Source of the DNA: Allobaculum stercoricanis DSM 13633 | GTDB lineage: Bacteria; Bacillota_I; Bacilli_A; Erysipelotrichales; Erysipelotrichaceae | Length of the DNA stretch: 64,000 nucleotides | NCBI RefSeq assembly: GCF_000384195.1 | Contig: NZ_KB913034.1 | Location: 1,104,507 to 1,168,506, forward strand | Direction: 5' to 3' | Notes under the pieces: generated by a model | What the model saw: the letters and a program-made list of their open reading frames with translations, nothing else | Database searches by the model: none | What the model was told of the DNA's origin: nothing | Program-made: the position numbers and the translations under genes | Shown here: one piece after another, positions 35,547 through 44,021 of the stretch | How the letters are laid out: each line of letters starts with the position of its first letter | How positions within the stretch are numbered: position 1 is the first letter of the stretch

Positions 35547-35588
35547 AAGAAAAGGACAGAACTACCGGCTTGAAGCTGAGTCTGTCCT
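35547..35588 (-). terminator. Terminator between secE and nusG
   Basis: AGGACAGA/TCTGTCCT stem (35553-35560 and 35581-35588) with a 20-nt loop region, then TTTTC and a further T-rich tract. Confidence 0.75.
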
Positions 35589-35610
35589 GTTGCCTTGCAT
35601 GTCGTGAATC

Positions 35611-35814
35611 TTACAGAGAAAGGATCCAGCTAATTAGTCCGGTAGCTGCAATTTCACAAATGAAGAAGTAGAGTCCGAACAACAACGTGAACACAATGAC
35701 CAGTGCTGAACTAGAAGAAAGTTTTTTAAATGTTGGCCATTGAACTTTTTTCAGTTCAGCAACTACAGCACCTGGTGCAAACGTTGCTTTATGAAGTAAA
35801 TCTTGATCTTCCAT
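35611..35814 (-). CDS. secE: Preprotein translocase subunit SecE
   Basis: 67 residues. An amphipathic region with the conserved AELKKVQWPTFKKL (about 18-31) is followed by one C-terminal membrane helix. This is the minimal SecE form of Gram-positive bacteria. It clamps SecY in the translocon. It is encoded directly after rpmG (16 bp) in the standard order. Confidence 0.95.
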   Translation of the reverse strand: MEDQDLLHKATFAPGAVVAELKKVQWPTFKKLSSSSALVIVFTLLFGLYFFICEIAATGLISWILSL

Positions 35815-35830
35815 GATATATACCTAATTT

Positions 35831-35980
35831 CTATTTCGATTCTTTATGCAAAGTATGTTTGTTGCATTTAGGGCAGAATTTTTTAATTTCCAAACGCCCT
35901 GTCTGCGTTTTTTTATTTTTGTCTGTTGTGTAATTTCTAGAAAAACACTCACTGCAAACTAGTGTAATTTTATCAGCCAT
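35831..35980 (-). CDS. rpmG: 50S ribosomal protein L33 (zinc-binding form)
   Basis: 49 residues, starting [19 protein letters not shown]. Two CxxC pairs (residues 9/12 and 36/39) form the zinc ribbon of the C+ paralogue. The [18 protein letters not shown] stretch is diagnostic for L33. The ATG follows AGGAGG. It sits between the sigma-factor gene and secE, as in Bacillus. Confidence 0.95.
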   Translation of the reverse strand: MADKITLVCSECFSRNYTTDKNKKTQTGRLEIKKFCPKCNKHTLHKESK

Positions 35981-36134
35981 TTTCAGGCCTCCTTTGCAAG
36001 ATACAAGAATAACATTGTCAATGAGTCAAGTCAACGAACGCAAGGCGTTCTTCCCATGCGCATCGCGAAAATCGCCTTTAAATTCAATAGATCACGACCA
36101 ATTTGCATTTATTCCATCCCTTCATTCTCATTTG

Positions 36135-36809
36135 TTAAAGAGGGGTCGAAGGCGGAAAGAATGAATTCTGTTGAACATATTTCCATTTATCAGACGCTTT
36201 ACGAATAATCCGATACACCTTTTGTTTTGTGATATCCATCTGTTTGGCAACATCGCTTGTTGGATAACCAGCTTGCATCATCGTTAAAACTTCCATCTCT
36301 TCTTTAGATAACTGTGACTCTAGGCAATGAAGTACTGTTTCTAAAGTAAGATGATTAATGAGATCATTTTCGAATTGAACAAAGCTCGTGCGCGAATAGC
36401 GTTCCCATTCAACCATCGTTCCATCTTCATTGGTCTGTTGCAATGAAACGATTTTATCGCTCGGGATTGTCTTTTTGTATGTTTGCACACGCAATACATT
36501 TCGCGCTTTATTGACCAAATATTTATATAAACATGTGCCAAAACTAGCGTCCATATCTTCGCGATATAAATCGACTAGATCACAAACGATAGTATATGCA
36601 TCATTCACCCATTCTTCCATCGTCATAATTCGCGACGGAATGCAAAAGCGGTGATAAATCGAATGAATTGTTGGCAGATATAAGTTTAATAACATGCTCA
36701 ACGCTTCTTGATCTTTCATACGAGATAGATACAACAATTCGTTTGTTTGTTCTAAATCGTTATTTTTAAATTTATTGTTATTCTTTTGTGAAGTGATTAA
36801 ACCAACCAT
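36135..36809 (-). CDS. SigH-like sigma-70-family factor
   Basis: 224 residues. A region-2-like segment spans about 30-115 (SRMKDQEALSMLLNLYLPTIHSI and FGTCLYKYLVNKARNVL) and a region-4 helix-turn-helix about 168-205 (LSKEEMEVLTMMQAGYPTSDVAKQMDITKQKVYRIIRKA). Sequence alone says only a divergent sigma factor. Position (between rlmB and rpmG-secE-nusG) is that of sigH in Bacillus, which supports SigH descent. It starts behind AAAGGAATTGG. Whether it still acts as a stress or competence sigma factor cannot be seen. Confidence 0.75.
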   Translation of the reverse strand: MVGLITSQKNNNKFKNNDLEQTNELLYLSRMKDQEALSMLLNLYLPTIHSIYHRFCIPSRIMTMEEWVNDAYTIVCDLVDLYREDMDASFGTCLYKYLVNKARNVLRVQTYKKTIPSDKIVSLQQTNEDGTMVEWERYSRTSFVQFENDLINHLTLETVLHCLESQLSKEEMEVLTMMQAGYPTSDVAKQMDITKQKVYRIIRKASDKWKYVQQNSFFPPSTPL

Positions 36810-36851
36810 ATTCCAATTCCTTTGAAATCTGGTCGCTATATTGTTGAGTCT

Positions 36852-37592
36852 TTATTGAAGATTGTCTCTTTGATTTTGAATTTCGTACATCAAGACACCA
36901 GCAGCAACTGATGCATTTAAAGATTGTACTTTACCATACATCGGAATATGAACTTTGAAGTCACAAGCGTCTTTAACACTTTTAGACATTCCTTTTTGTT
37001 CATTCCCAATCACGAGGACTAAAGGTCGATCATACAAGCCTTTTCGATAATCTACACTTTTCTCATCAAAGTCACTACCAGCAACCCAATAGCCTGCATC
37101 TTTAAGCTTTTTTAAAGCTTGAGCCATGCTTGATACGCTTGCAACCGGAACACTATAAGCAGCCCCAGCAGACGTTTTGACTGCCGCAGGCGTTAATCCA
37201 GCGCCTTTGTGTTTGCAAAGAATTAATCCATTAGCACCCGCTGCATCAGCAGATCTTAAAATCGCTCCCACGTTATGTGGATCTTGGATTTCATCTAATG
37301 CGATCAAAAGTGGATAACGAGTGTTTGTAGAATCCGGCAATGAATTTAATAATTCATCGAGTGACATTAAAGCCATATCTTTAACACGTGCTGCAATTCC
37401 TTGATGAACGCCATGATCGGTCATTTTATCCATTTCCTTTTTGGAAACAGTTTTTAAACGAATCGATTTTGGTAAATTGCTTAAAATCTTTTCAATACGT
37501 TGGTCGCGTGCTCCGTTTTGAATATATAAATCAAGAATTTCTTGAGGATTTTCTTTGAGCGTTTCAAATACATTTTTTCCATAAACAATCAT
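36852..37592 (-). CDS. rlmB: 23S rRNA (guanosine-2'-O-)-methyltransferase RlmB (TrmH/SPOUT family)
   Basis: 246 residues. The N-terminal substrate-binding domain begins MIVYGKNVFETLKENP. The SPOUT knot carries LLIALDEIQDPHNVGAILRSADAAG, VLVIGNEQKGM and the C-terminal VQSLNASVAAGVLMYE. It methylates a guanosine of the 23S rRNA. The start at 37592 overlaps the mrnC stop (ATGA) and follows GGGGGACC, which indicates coupling; a start 8 codons earlier lacks support. Confidence 0.94.
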   Translation of the reverse strand: MIVYGKNVFETLKENPQEILDLYIQNGARDQRIEKILSNLPKSIRLKTVSKKEMDKMTDHGVHQGIAARVKDMALMSLDELLNSLPDSTNTRYPLLIALDEIQDPHNVGAILRSADAAGANGLILCKHKGAGLTPAAVKTSAGAAYSVPVASVSSMAQALKKLKDAGYWVAGSDFDEKSVDYRKGLYDRPLVLVIGNEQKGMSKSVKDACDFKVHIPMYGKVQSLNASVAAGVLMYEIQNQRDNLQ

Positions 37593-37975
37593 AGAAGGTC
37601 CCCCAATTCCATACATTGATCCAACAAAATCGCCATGCGATCTTCGTGATGATACAAATATAAATAGCCAAATAATGCTTCAAGTGCAGTCGCTTTTAAA
37701 TACGTTTGTAAGTCGGAATTTTTTGCCACACTTTTAACATGTGCATTACGTCCGCGACGAACAATTTCCATCTCATCTTCGTTTAAGCATTCAGATTCAA
37801 TAAGTTTTTCTAATACAAAAGCTTGTCCACTCGCGCTACAAATTTTAGCGTTGCGTTTTTGCAATTGATCCGCTTTGCGAATTCCGGCATCTAAAATATG
37901 TTTACGCGCTTTTGCACTATAAATGGCATCCCCCATCCAAGCTAAAACAACGGGGTTTTCCATAACGATTTCCAT
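37589..37975 (-). CDS. mrnC: Mini-ribonuclease 3
   Basis: 128 residues. It is an RNase III catalytic domain without a dsRNA-binding domain, used in 23S rRNA 3' maturation. The signature ENPVVLAWMGDAIYSAKAR (about 6) holds the catalytic acidic residues, and EALFGYLYLY is the second conserved element. It overlaps cysS upstream by one base (TAATG) and rlmB downstream by four. Confidence 0.94.
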   Translation of the reverse strand: MEIVMENPVVLAWMGDAIYSAKARKHILDAGIRKADQLQKRNAKICSASGQAFVLEKLIESECLNEDEMEIVRRGRNAHVKSVAKNSDLQTYLKATALEALFGYLYLYHHEDRMAILLDQCMELGDLL

Positions 37976-39318
37976 TAGATCAAACCTAATTCCATCAATT
38001 TAGCGCGGCATTCATCTGCTGTCGCATAATCTTTATTGCATACTGCTTGTTTCCAGTTGCAATAGAGTTGTTTATCTTCTTCGGATGGTTGAGGGAATTC
38101 TAAATCAATTCCAAGTACATAAAGCATTCCTGAGATTGATGCAAACAACTGATTAAGTTTGTCATAATCCAACTCACGTTTTCTTAAAAGTTGGTTCATT
38201 TCTTTTACTGTTGATTGCAAAGCAGAAATCGCATTTGGTGTATTCAAATCGTCTTCCATGGCTTCGATAAATGTTTTCCAAGATGCTTCGTCTTTTGGTG
38301 CATTCAAATCGAATTTATCCGCCAAGCATAATTGGAATTTAGCTTGGCTCATTGGTTTTTGGATTTTAGAGATTTCTTTTTGCGCATTTTCTAAAACTGT
38401 TTCAGAAATTGTCAACGGTGCACGATAGTGTGTAGAAATCATCATCCAGCGGCAAGCAGGACCACCAAATTCTTCAATCAGATCTTTGGCTTGCATAACG
38501 TTGCCTAAAGATTTAGACATTTTAACTTTATCTTTTCCGACATTAATCATGCCGTTATGAATCCATGTGTTCGCCAATGTTGAATTGCATGTTTGACGAG
38601 CTTGAGCCATTTCATTTTCATGGTGAGGAAATTTTAAATCTAAACCTCCCCCGTGAATGTCAATCGCTGGCTTTTTAAAGACGTCTTGAATCATAACAAC
38701 ACATTCTGTATGCCAACCTGGACGTCCTTTACCCCATGGAGAATCCCATTGGATTCCTTGGTCTGTTTTTTTCCAAAGCGTAAAGTCGAGTGGATTTTCT
38801 TTTTTATCATTTTCGTCAATACGCGCTCCCACAAGTAAATCATCTACTTTTTGATGGGATAATTCACCATAATGAGAATCAGAGTTTACACGGAAATAAA
38901 CGTCTTGATCCACAACATATGCAGAACCGTTTTGAACGAGTTCATCGATAAAATGAATAATCTTATCCATTGTTTCCGTTACACGAGGAGTATAGTCTGG
39001 GTTTCTCGCCCCCAAATCTTTTCTCACTTGTTTGTAAGATTCGATATAGCGGTCAGTAATTTCTTTTTCTGTTTTATTTTCTTCAATTGCTTTTTTAATG
39101 ATTTTGTCATCGACATCGGTGTAGTTTGAAGCGTAAGTTACATCGTAGCCTAAAGCTTCAAAAGTTTTATAAAGTGTGTCGAATACAACAATAGGCCTAG
39201 CATTTCCGATATGAGGATCGTTATAAACAGTCGGCCCGCACACATACATGTTTACTTTGCCCGCTTCCATCGGTACAAAATCTTCAACTTGTTGCGTATA
39301 GCTGTTATAGAGCTTCAT
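37975..39318 (-). CDS. cysS: Cysteinyl-tRNA synthetase
   Basis: 447 residues, a class I synthetase. It has the HIGH motif GPTVYNDPHIGNARP (about 28-42), with the zinc-binding Cys just before it, and KMSKS as KVKMSKSLGN (about 263). The Zn ligands (C28, C208, H233/H237 area: GWHTECVVM and FPHHENE) are in place. The start ATG follows AGGAGAAAAT. It heads the cysS-mrnC-rlmB overlapping operon, which continues toward sigH-rpmG-secE. No T-box was seen upstream, unlike many cysS genes. Confidence 0.97.
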   Translation of the reverse strand: MKLYNSYTQQVEDFVPMEAGKVNMYVCGPTVYNDPHIGNARPIVVFDTLYKTFEALGYDVTYASNYTDVDDKIIKKAIEENKTEKEITDRYIESYKQVRKDLGARNPDYTPRVTETMDKIIHFIDELVQNGSAYVVDQDVYFRVNSDSHYGELSHQKVDDLLVGARIDENDKKENPLDFTLWKKTDQGIQWDSPWGKGRPGWHTECVVMIQDVFKKPAIDIHGGGLDLKFPHHENEMAQARQTCNSTLANTWIHNGMINVGKDKVKMSKSLGNVMQAKDLIEEFGGPACRWMMISTHYRAPLTISETVLENAQKEISKIQKPMSQAKFQLCLADKFDLNAPKDEASWKTFIEAMEDDLNTPNAISALQSTVKEMNQLLRKRELDYDKLNQLFASISGMLYVLGIDLEFPQPSEEDKQLYCNWKQAVCNKDYATADECRAKLMELGLI

Positions 39319-39333
39319 AAATTTTCTCCTGTT

Positions 39334-39360
39334 AAAAAAAGGAAGTTCGCACTTCCTTTT
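39334..39360 (-). terminator. Terminator between the TPR-like gene and cysS
   Basis: AAAAGGAAGT/ACTTCCTTTT with a 4-nt loop and seven T on the minus strand. It separates the upstream 40-kb gene pair from the cysS operon, though the cysS promoter must then lie inside the hairpin region or upstream. Confidence 0.8.
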
Positions 39361-39398
39361 AATAATATATCAAATTTTTAGATGTTCATCTTAGGATA

Positions 39399-40073
39399 TT
39401 ACCGACCTTTAAGCAAGTCAGAGATTTCTGATTCAAAAGGCGTACCTTTTAGATGAATTTCGGCTTTTTCAAGCCATTCTTTCATATTCGCTTTGTCGTT
39501 TTTATATGAATATTGAAGTCCAATTAAATATTCGAATGTTCCCGCACTCACGAGATTGTTTTCTGGAATATTTCCATTTTGATCTTTTAGTTTTTCATAG
39601 CGTTCTTTTACTTGATCAATATATTTTGCTTCTTTTTTTAACAAAATCGAGTGTTGCATGACTAATGGTTCAACTTGAGCAGGTGTACCAAATTCTTTGA
39701 CTAAATCGATCATGTGTTCAGCTTTTTTAATTTTTCCTTGTGCGAGGTAGAAATAAAATCCGCGTTCACCTAACTGCGCACGCTGTTTACGATTCAAACG
39801 CATGTGGGTCATGAACTGAATCAGCTCATCCCCTTTTTTCATATCTTTTTTTGCTTCGTATAAACTCAAACGCATACTTTCACGTTCAAACGCAGAGAAT
39901 GTCACTTTTGCGATAAAAGAATCTAAATGTTTTTCATAAAGAATTAAATTATCTTCATCTAAATCTTTCATTAATTTTGAGTAGTACACTCGTTTAACTA
40001 GTGGCGGTACAAGTAATACTAATAATAAGAATACGACCGCATACATTAAATACGTCCAAGCTATATTACTCAT
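39399..40073 (-). CDS. Membrane-anchored helical-repeat protein
   Basis: 224 residues. One N-terminal helix (about 6-26, VVFLLLVLLVPPLV) is followed by a cytoplasmic, helical domain with TPR-like spacing (RGFYFYLAQGKIKKAEHMIDLVKEF, GTFEYLIGLQYSYKNDKANMKEWLEKAE). Tetratricopeptide modules bind partner proteins. No family name is certain. Its ATG overlaps the TGA of the 54-residue gene upstream (ATGA), so the two are translated together. Confidence 0.65.
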   Translation of the reverse strand: MSNIAWTYLMYAVVFLLLVLLVPPLVKRVYYSKLMKDLDEDNLILYEKHLDSFIAKVTFSAFERESMRLSLYEAKKDMKKGDELIQFMTHMRLNRKQRAQLGERGFYFYLAQGKIKKAEHMIDLVKEFGTPAQVEPLVMQHSILLKKEAKYIDQVKERYEKLKDQNGNIPENNLVSAGTFEYLIGLQYSYKNDKANMKEWLEKAEIHLKGTPFESEISDLLKGR

Positions 40074-40234
40074 CGACTTTGCCCATCCTCTTTCAATAAA
40101 TCTGCGAATTGGCGAAGCAATTCTTCACTCACGCCACTCTTTTTCATATTCTCGATATATGCCGCATCAAGATCATCAACGTCTTTTGTTAAATCATCTC
40201 GTTCGTCATTCACCAATCGTTCACGAATAGCCAT
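40070..40234 (-). CDS. Small acidic protein, 54 residues
   Basis: It starts behind AGAAAGGA and reads MAIRERLVNDERDDLTKDVD, then a helical acidic body ending GQSR. It has no membrane segment. Its stop overlaps the start of the TPR-like gene, so it is probably a partner. Function unknown. Confidence 0.6.
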   Translation of the reverse strand: MAIRERLVNDERDDLTKDVDDLDAAYIENMKKSGVSEELLRQFADLLKEDGQSR

Positions 40235-40410
40235 AAAAAATCCTTTCTTATTATACTATGGTTTTTACTCATTACCATAAGCGCTTATTAGTAATATCAT
40301 ACTCCGTTTTGGATTAAATTGTCGAAATTGCGTTTGTTTATTTTAGTAGCATTTCGCACAATCAGTTTAATATGAAATGATACAAACTCATTATGACTCA
40401 ATCATAAATG

Positions 40411-40437
40411 TAAAAAAAAGAGATCCGAAGATCTCTT
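40411..40437 (-). terminator. Terminator of gapA
   Basis: AAGAGATC/GATCTCTT with a CGAA/TTCG tetraloop and eight T on the minus strand. Confidence 0.95.
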
Positions 40438-40478
40438 CTTTTATTGTTATTAAAATTTAAAATATTTGCTGGCGAAAA

Positions 40479-41492
40479 CTAGTTCATTTCAGCGAAGTAC
40501 TTAATTGTACGAACCATCTGAGATGTGTAGGAGTTTTCGTTATCGTACCAAGATACAACCTGTACTAATGTGTTTCCATCACCAGTAGGAGCAGCCATAG
40601 TCTGAGTAGCATCGAATAAAGAACCGTATCTCATACCGATGATATCGGAAGAAACGATTTCTTCAGTGTTGTAACCGAAGCTTTCAGTTTGAGCAGCAGC
40701 CATAGCAGCGTTGATTTGATCAACTGTAACTTCACCTTCAACTTCAGCAACTAAAAGAGTTGTAGAACCTGTAGGTACTGGAACACGCTGAGCGGAACCG
40801 ATTAATTTACCGTTTAATTCTGGGATAACTAAACCGATAGCTTTTGCAGCACCAGTAGAGTTAGGAACGATGTTCACTGCTGCAGCGCGGGAACGACGTT
40901 TGTCACCTTTTCTTTGTGGACCATCAAGAGTCATTTGGTCACCAGTGTAAGCATGAACTGTAGTCATGATACCGGATTTGATAGGTGCTAAATCGTTAAG
41001 AGCTTTTGCCATAGGAGCAAGGCAGTTAGTTGTGCAGGAAGCCGCAGAAATGATTGTGTCTTCTGCTTTTAATGTTTCGTGGTTAACGTTGTAAACGATT
41101 GTTGGAAGATCGTTTCCTGCAGGTGCAGAAATAACGACTTTTTTAGCGCCAGCATTGATGTGTGCTTGTGCTTTAGCTTTAGAAGTATAGAAACCTGTGC
41201 ATTCTAATACTACGTCTACATCGAGAGCGCCCCAAGGTAAGTTGTTAGCGTCTGCTTCTTTGAAGATTTTGATTTCTTTACCATCTACGATGATAGAATC
41301 TTCTGTAGATTCAACTTTGTCAGCTAATTTGTAAGTTCCTTGAGTGGAATCGTATTTAAGTAAATGAGCTAACATTTCTGGTTTTGTCAAATCGTTGATA
41401 GCAACTACTTCGTAGTTTGGATCATCAAACATTTGACGGAATGCAAGACGGCCGATACGTCCAAAGCCGTTTAAAGCAACTTTTACTGTCAT
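40479..41492 (-). CDS. gapA: Glyceraldehyde-3-phosphate dehydrogenase
   Basis: 337 residues. The NAD-binding fold starts [19 protein letters not shown]. The catalytic cysteine is in [17 protein letters not shown] (about 155), and [23 protein letters not shown] carries the phosphate sites. It is the glycolytic step from GAP to 1,3-bisphosphoglycerate. I start at 41492 (MTVKVAL) because GGAGG lies upstream and the promoter at 41524 falls inside the longer open frame. Codon use is highly biased, as expected for high expression. Monocistronic. Confidence 0.98.
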   Translation of the reverse strand: MTVKVALNGFGRIGRLAFRQMFDDPNYEVVAINDLTKPEMLAHLLKYDSTQGTYKLADKVESTEDSIIVDGKEIKIFKEADANNLPWGALDVDVVLECTGFYTSKAKAQAHINAGAKKVVISAPAGNDLPTIVYNVNHETLKAEDTIISAASCTTNCLAPMAKALNDLAPIKSGIMTTVHAYTGDQMTLDGPQRKGDKRRSRAAAVNIVPNSTGAAKAIGLVIPELNGKLIGSAQRVPVPTGSTTLLVAEVEGEVTVDQINAAMAAAQTESFGYNTEEIVSSDIIGMRYGSLFDATQTMAAPTGDGNTLVQVVSWYDNENSYTSQMVRTIKYFAEMN

Positions 41493-41523
41493 GGTCAGTA
41501 AATCCTCCTTTAATAACAAATTA

Positions 41524-41552
41524 ATTATAAGTTTATGGGTATAGACTGTCAA
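41524..41552 (-). promoter_or_regulatory. Strong SigA promoter of gapA
   Basis: TTGACA, 17-bp spacer, TATAAT; consensus at both boxes. Confidence 0.9.
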
Positions 41553-41645
41553 TCATTTAGACTTTCGCAAAGTTCATGAGGGTCATCTTTTCTTCTCAAC
41601 AAAAATGTCACATTTTTGAATATTGAAAAAGTGCGATTGCTAGGG

Positions 41646-41678
41646 CATACATTGTGTTTCACTAAAAACCATTGAAAA
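41646..41678 (+). repeat. 33-bp direct repeat, copy A
   Basis: CATACATTGTGTTTCA followed by a variable stretch and CCATTGAAAA. Copy B at 43887-43919 matches at 30 of 33 positions in the same orientation. The two copies bracket the Ltp-like gene pair. The region 41553-41796 otherwise holds no gene. Confidence 0.6.
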
Positions 41679-41797
41679 AGTCTTTTATCCTAAAGAATTC
41701 TTTTTTTACACTAATCCCTCAAACAAAACCAGTCTCAACAAAACATTCGCTATCTTGGACGTCAACTTCAAATTGTATATTTCAGCATTTTATACAC

Positions 41798-41860
41798 AAA
41801 AAATTCCCTTTAATGAGAACTCGTTTAGCTATATCGAGCAATCGTTTGAAAGGGAATTTT
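41798..41860 (-). terminator. Terminator of the Ltp-like gene
   Basis: AAAATTCCCTTT/AAAGGGAATTTT outer stem with an inner CTCG/CGAG pairing and T run on the minus strand. Confidence 0.75.
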
Positions 41861-41897
41861 GCATTGAATCTCTATAAAAATTAGAATAATTTTATTT

Positions 41898-42758
41898 TTA
41901 ATAGCCTACTGCTACCAATGCTTTATCAATTTGCTCCTGATTAAAACCATAATAAAGCATCTCTTCAGTCAATTTATTCTTTGATTCACCTCTACCATTT
42001 TCCTTGGCATATTTTACAGCTTCTTCTTTCCAATCTACATTCATATGATCTACCGCAAAAGTCGCATCTTCTATTGGGTATCCATCATCTGAAACTAAAA
42101 GTTCATTAATAAGATAATCTCGACCACAATGCCAACTATTAACTCTCTCGTAAGCTTTTAAAATGGCATTTCTTTGACTTGTTGTTAGTTCAATTGTATA
42201 TTCTCGAGAATTTAGCTCTTTACCACACGATTTACACTTTTGAACTTCTTCACCTGGAGTGACAACTGCCTGTGCAGAAATTACACAATTCGTTTTAACT
42301 TCCCAATCTCCTGTTGTATGAGCGACTTTGTCTAAACTTTCAGAAACAGTTTCTTTGCATCTTGAGCAAGTCCCTTCTTTAAGACCGTCTTTGCTGCAAG
42401 TTGATTCTTTAATCGTTGTCCATTTCGAAACTTCGTGTCCTAAAGGCTTTCCTTCTGTTTTTTTGCAAACAGAACATGTCCTAGGCGTTTTGCATGTAGC
42501 CTCTTCCCATTTATGTCCTAGTGGTTCCCCATCTGTTTTTTTGCAAACAGAACATGTCTTAGGTGTTTCACATGTGGCTTTTACCCATTTATGTCCTAAT
42601 GGTTCCCCATCTGTTTTTTTGCAAATGGAACATGTCTTAGGTGTTTCACATGTAGCTTCATTCCATTTATGATAGCTCGTATAAAAAATGATCCCTGAAA
42701 GAACTATTACCGCCAAAGTTGATAGGATGATAATCGTCCGTTTTTTCTTCTTATCCAT
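41898..42758 (-). CDS. Membrane-anchored protein with zinc-ribbon-like repeats and an Ltp-like C-terminal domain
   Basis: 286 residues. After MDKKKKR, a signal anchor (about 8-25) leads to three near-identical repeats of about 24 residues: ATCETPKTCSxCKKTDGEPLGHKW (paired Cys and His). A degenerate fourth Cys-rich segment follows. The C-terminal 90 residues (AYERVNSWHCG…ATFAVDHMNVDWKEEAVKYAKENG) resemble the Ltp domain (PF07553). In phage TP-J34 that domain belongs to a superinfection-exclusion lipoprotein blocking DNA entry. Similar Cys-repeat proteins occur widely on gut Bacillota surfaces. It is second in an operon, 14 bp after a lipoprotein gene. Confidence 0.7.
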   Translation of the reverse strand: MDKKKKRTIIILSTLAVIVLSGIIFYTSYHKWNEATCETPKTCSICKKTDGEPLGHKWVKATCETPKTCSVCKKTDGEPLGHKWEEATCKTPRTCSVCKKTEGKPLGHEVSKWTTIKESTCSKDGLKEGTCSRCKETVSESLDKVAHTTGDWEVKTNCVISAQAVVTPGEEVQKCKSCGKELNSREYTIELTTSQRNAILKAYERVNSWHCGRDYLINELLVSDDGYPIEDATFAVDHMNVDWKEEAVKYAKENGRGESKNKLTEEMLYYGFNQEQIDKALVAVGY

Positions 42759-42772
42759 TTAACTCTTCATCC

Positions 42773-43597
42773 TTACTTAGCAGGAACATCAATCATATAA
42801 TTTGTAAACATCAAATCATAATTATCACTGTATGAATCAGGCAAAACAAATTGGAAAGGTTCGTTCTGTTCGATAGCTGGGAAAATCACAGTTCCTGATG
42901 AACTCGTTCCAGCCATCACCTCATAAGATAGTTCTTGTAGTTCCGGTGTGTTGTAAATTGTCATACTTTGATTGTTTTGATCTAGTTGTTGCCCATCAAT
43001 AACTAATTTTGAAGAATACACTCCACAACTAAAATTATAATCTGTTCCATTTTTGATTGTCACATAGAGCCGTGTTTCATCTTTAGCGTATTCGACTTTA
43101 TCCACTGTAACGACAATGCCATTTTGGTCCTGGCTAACTGCTGGAGAAATTTCAGCAATTGTTGGCGTAACAATATCCTTATAGGAACTTTTTGTTACTT
43201 TTGCGTCAACAATTAATGGACTCACTACTTCACCACCAAAAGAGTTTTCACCTTTTAAAGTGCCATCAACCTTTCCATCGACGATTACATAATCATTTGC
43301 CTTAATATCCTCTCCAGCTTCTGTGTGGGCAATGAAGTCCTGATCATAATTTGAAACATCGTGCCATATTTGAATTGACATTCTCTCTTCATCATCTTGC
43401 GGAATTGAAAAGACCTGGCCTGTAAGTTTTACATGTTTACCTTTGTATGCGTTTGGATTGTTAAAAAAATCTGTAATCTCAGATTCTTCCAAGTACACAA
43501 CTTCTTTAGGCTCATTTGAATTTCCACTACATCCTGTCAATGTACCAGCGAGTATTGTCATAACACTCATAAGAGTAAATATTTTTTTCTTCATCAT
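42773..43597 (-). CDS. Lipoprotein with OB-fold-like and DUF4352-like domains
   Basis: 274 residues. A lipoprotein signal ends at LTGC (cysteine about 23). Residues 35-135 look like an OB-fold (tRNA_anti-like: YKGKHVKLTGQVFSIPQ, ANDYVIVDGKVDGTLKG). The C-terminal half (VTVDKVEYAKDETRLYVTIKN…) fits DUF4352-type beta sandwiches, which are found on secreted proteins. AGGAGA precedes the ATGATG start. It is the first gene of the pair with the Ltp-like protein; both would face outwards. Confidence 0.75.
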   Translation of the reverse strand: MMKKKIFTLMSVMTILAGTLTGCSGNSNEPKEVVYLEESEITDFFNNPNAYKGKHVKLTGQVFSIPQDDEERMSIQIWHDVSNYDQDFIAHTEAGEDIKANDYVIVDGKVDGTLKGENSFGGEVVSPLIVDAKVTKSSYKDIVTPTIAEISPAVSQDQNGIVVTVDKVEYAKDETRLYVTIKNGTDYNFSCGVYSSKLVIDGQQLDQNNQSMTIYNTPELQELSYEVMAGTSSSGTVIFPAIEQNEPFQFVLPDSYSDNYDLMFTNYMIDVPAK

Positions 43598-43886
43598 TTT
43601 TTCTCCTTTACTTCCTCTTATTTCTCTACAAGCTATATTTTAGCATAATGGTATTTGTATTTATATCATCTATATCATTTTATATGCATAATTAATTTTA
43701 GTCTTGCAAAAACTTCTACTTTATTTGTTATAAATCATAAGTTTTATATGAAAATCAAATCATAATCAACATCAAATTCAGTAGATCAAAAAAGTGAAAA
43801 TTCTAACCCTTGGAGTAAACGAAAAAACATAGGCACCATTGTTAAATCGATACCGATTTCATTCTTATAAAGAGCGATCTTGATAC

Positions 43887-43919
43887 CATACATTGTGTTT
43901 CATTGAAAAGCATTGAAAA
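43887..43919 (+). repeat. 33-bp direct repeat, copy B
   Basis: Partner of copy A at 41646-41678, with three substitutions. It lies between the lipoprotein pair and the Lrp-type regulator, about 45 bases before a TATAAT (43964-43969) that probably serves that regulator. The interval 43598-43886 is AT-rich and carries no gene that I can see. Confidence 0.6.
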
Positions 43920-44021
43920 TCATATCGTTTTTGAAAATATTCTGATTTTTTTCACACATGCATTATAATGGTTTAAACGTCTGCATTTTTGATTCTTCAC
44001 AAGCAGACAGAAAGGAATACT

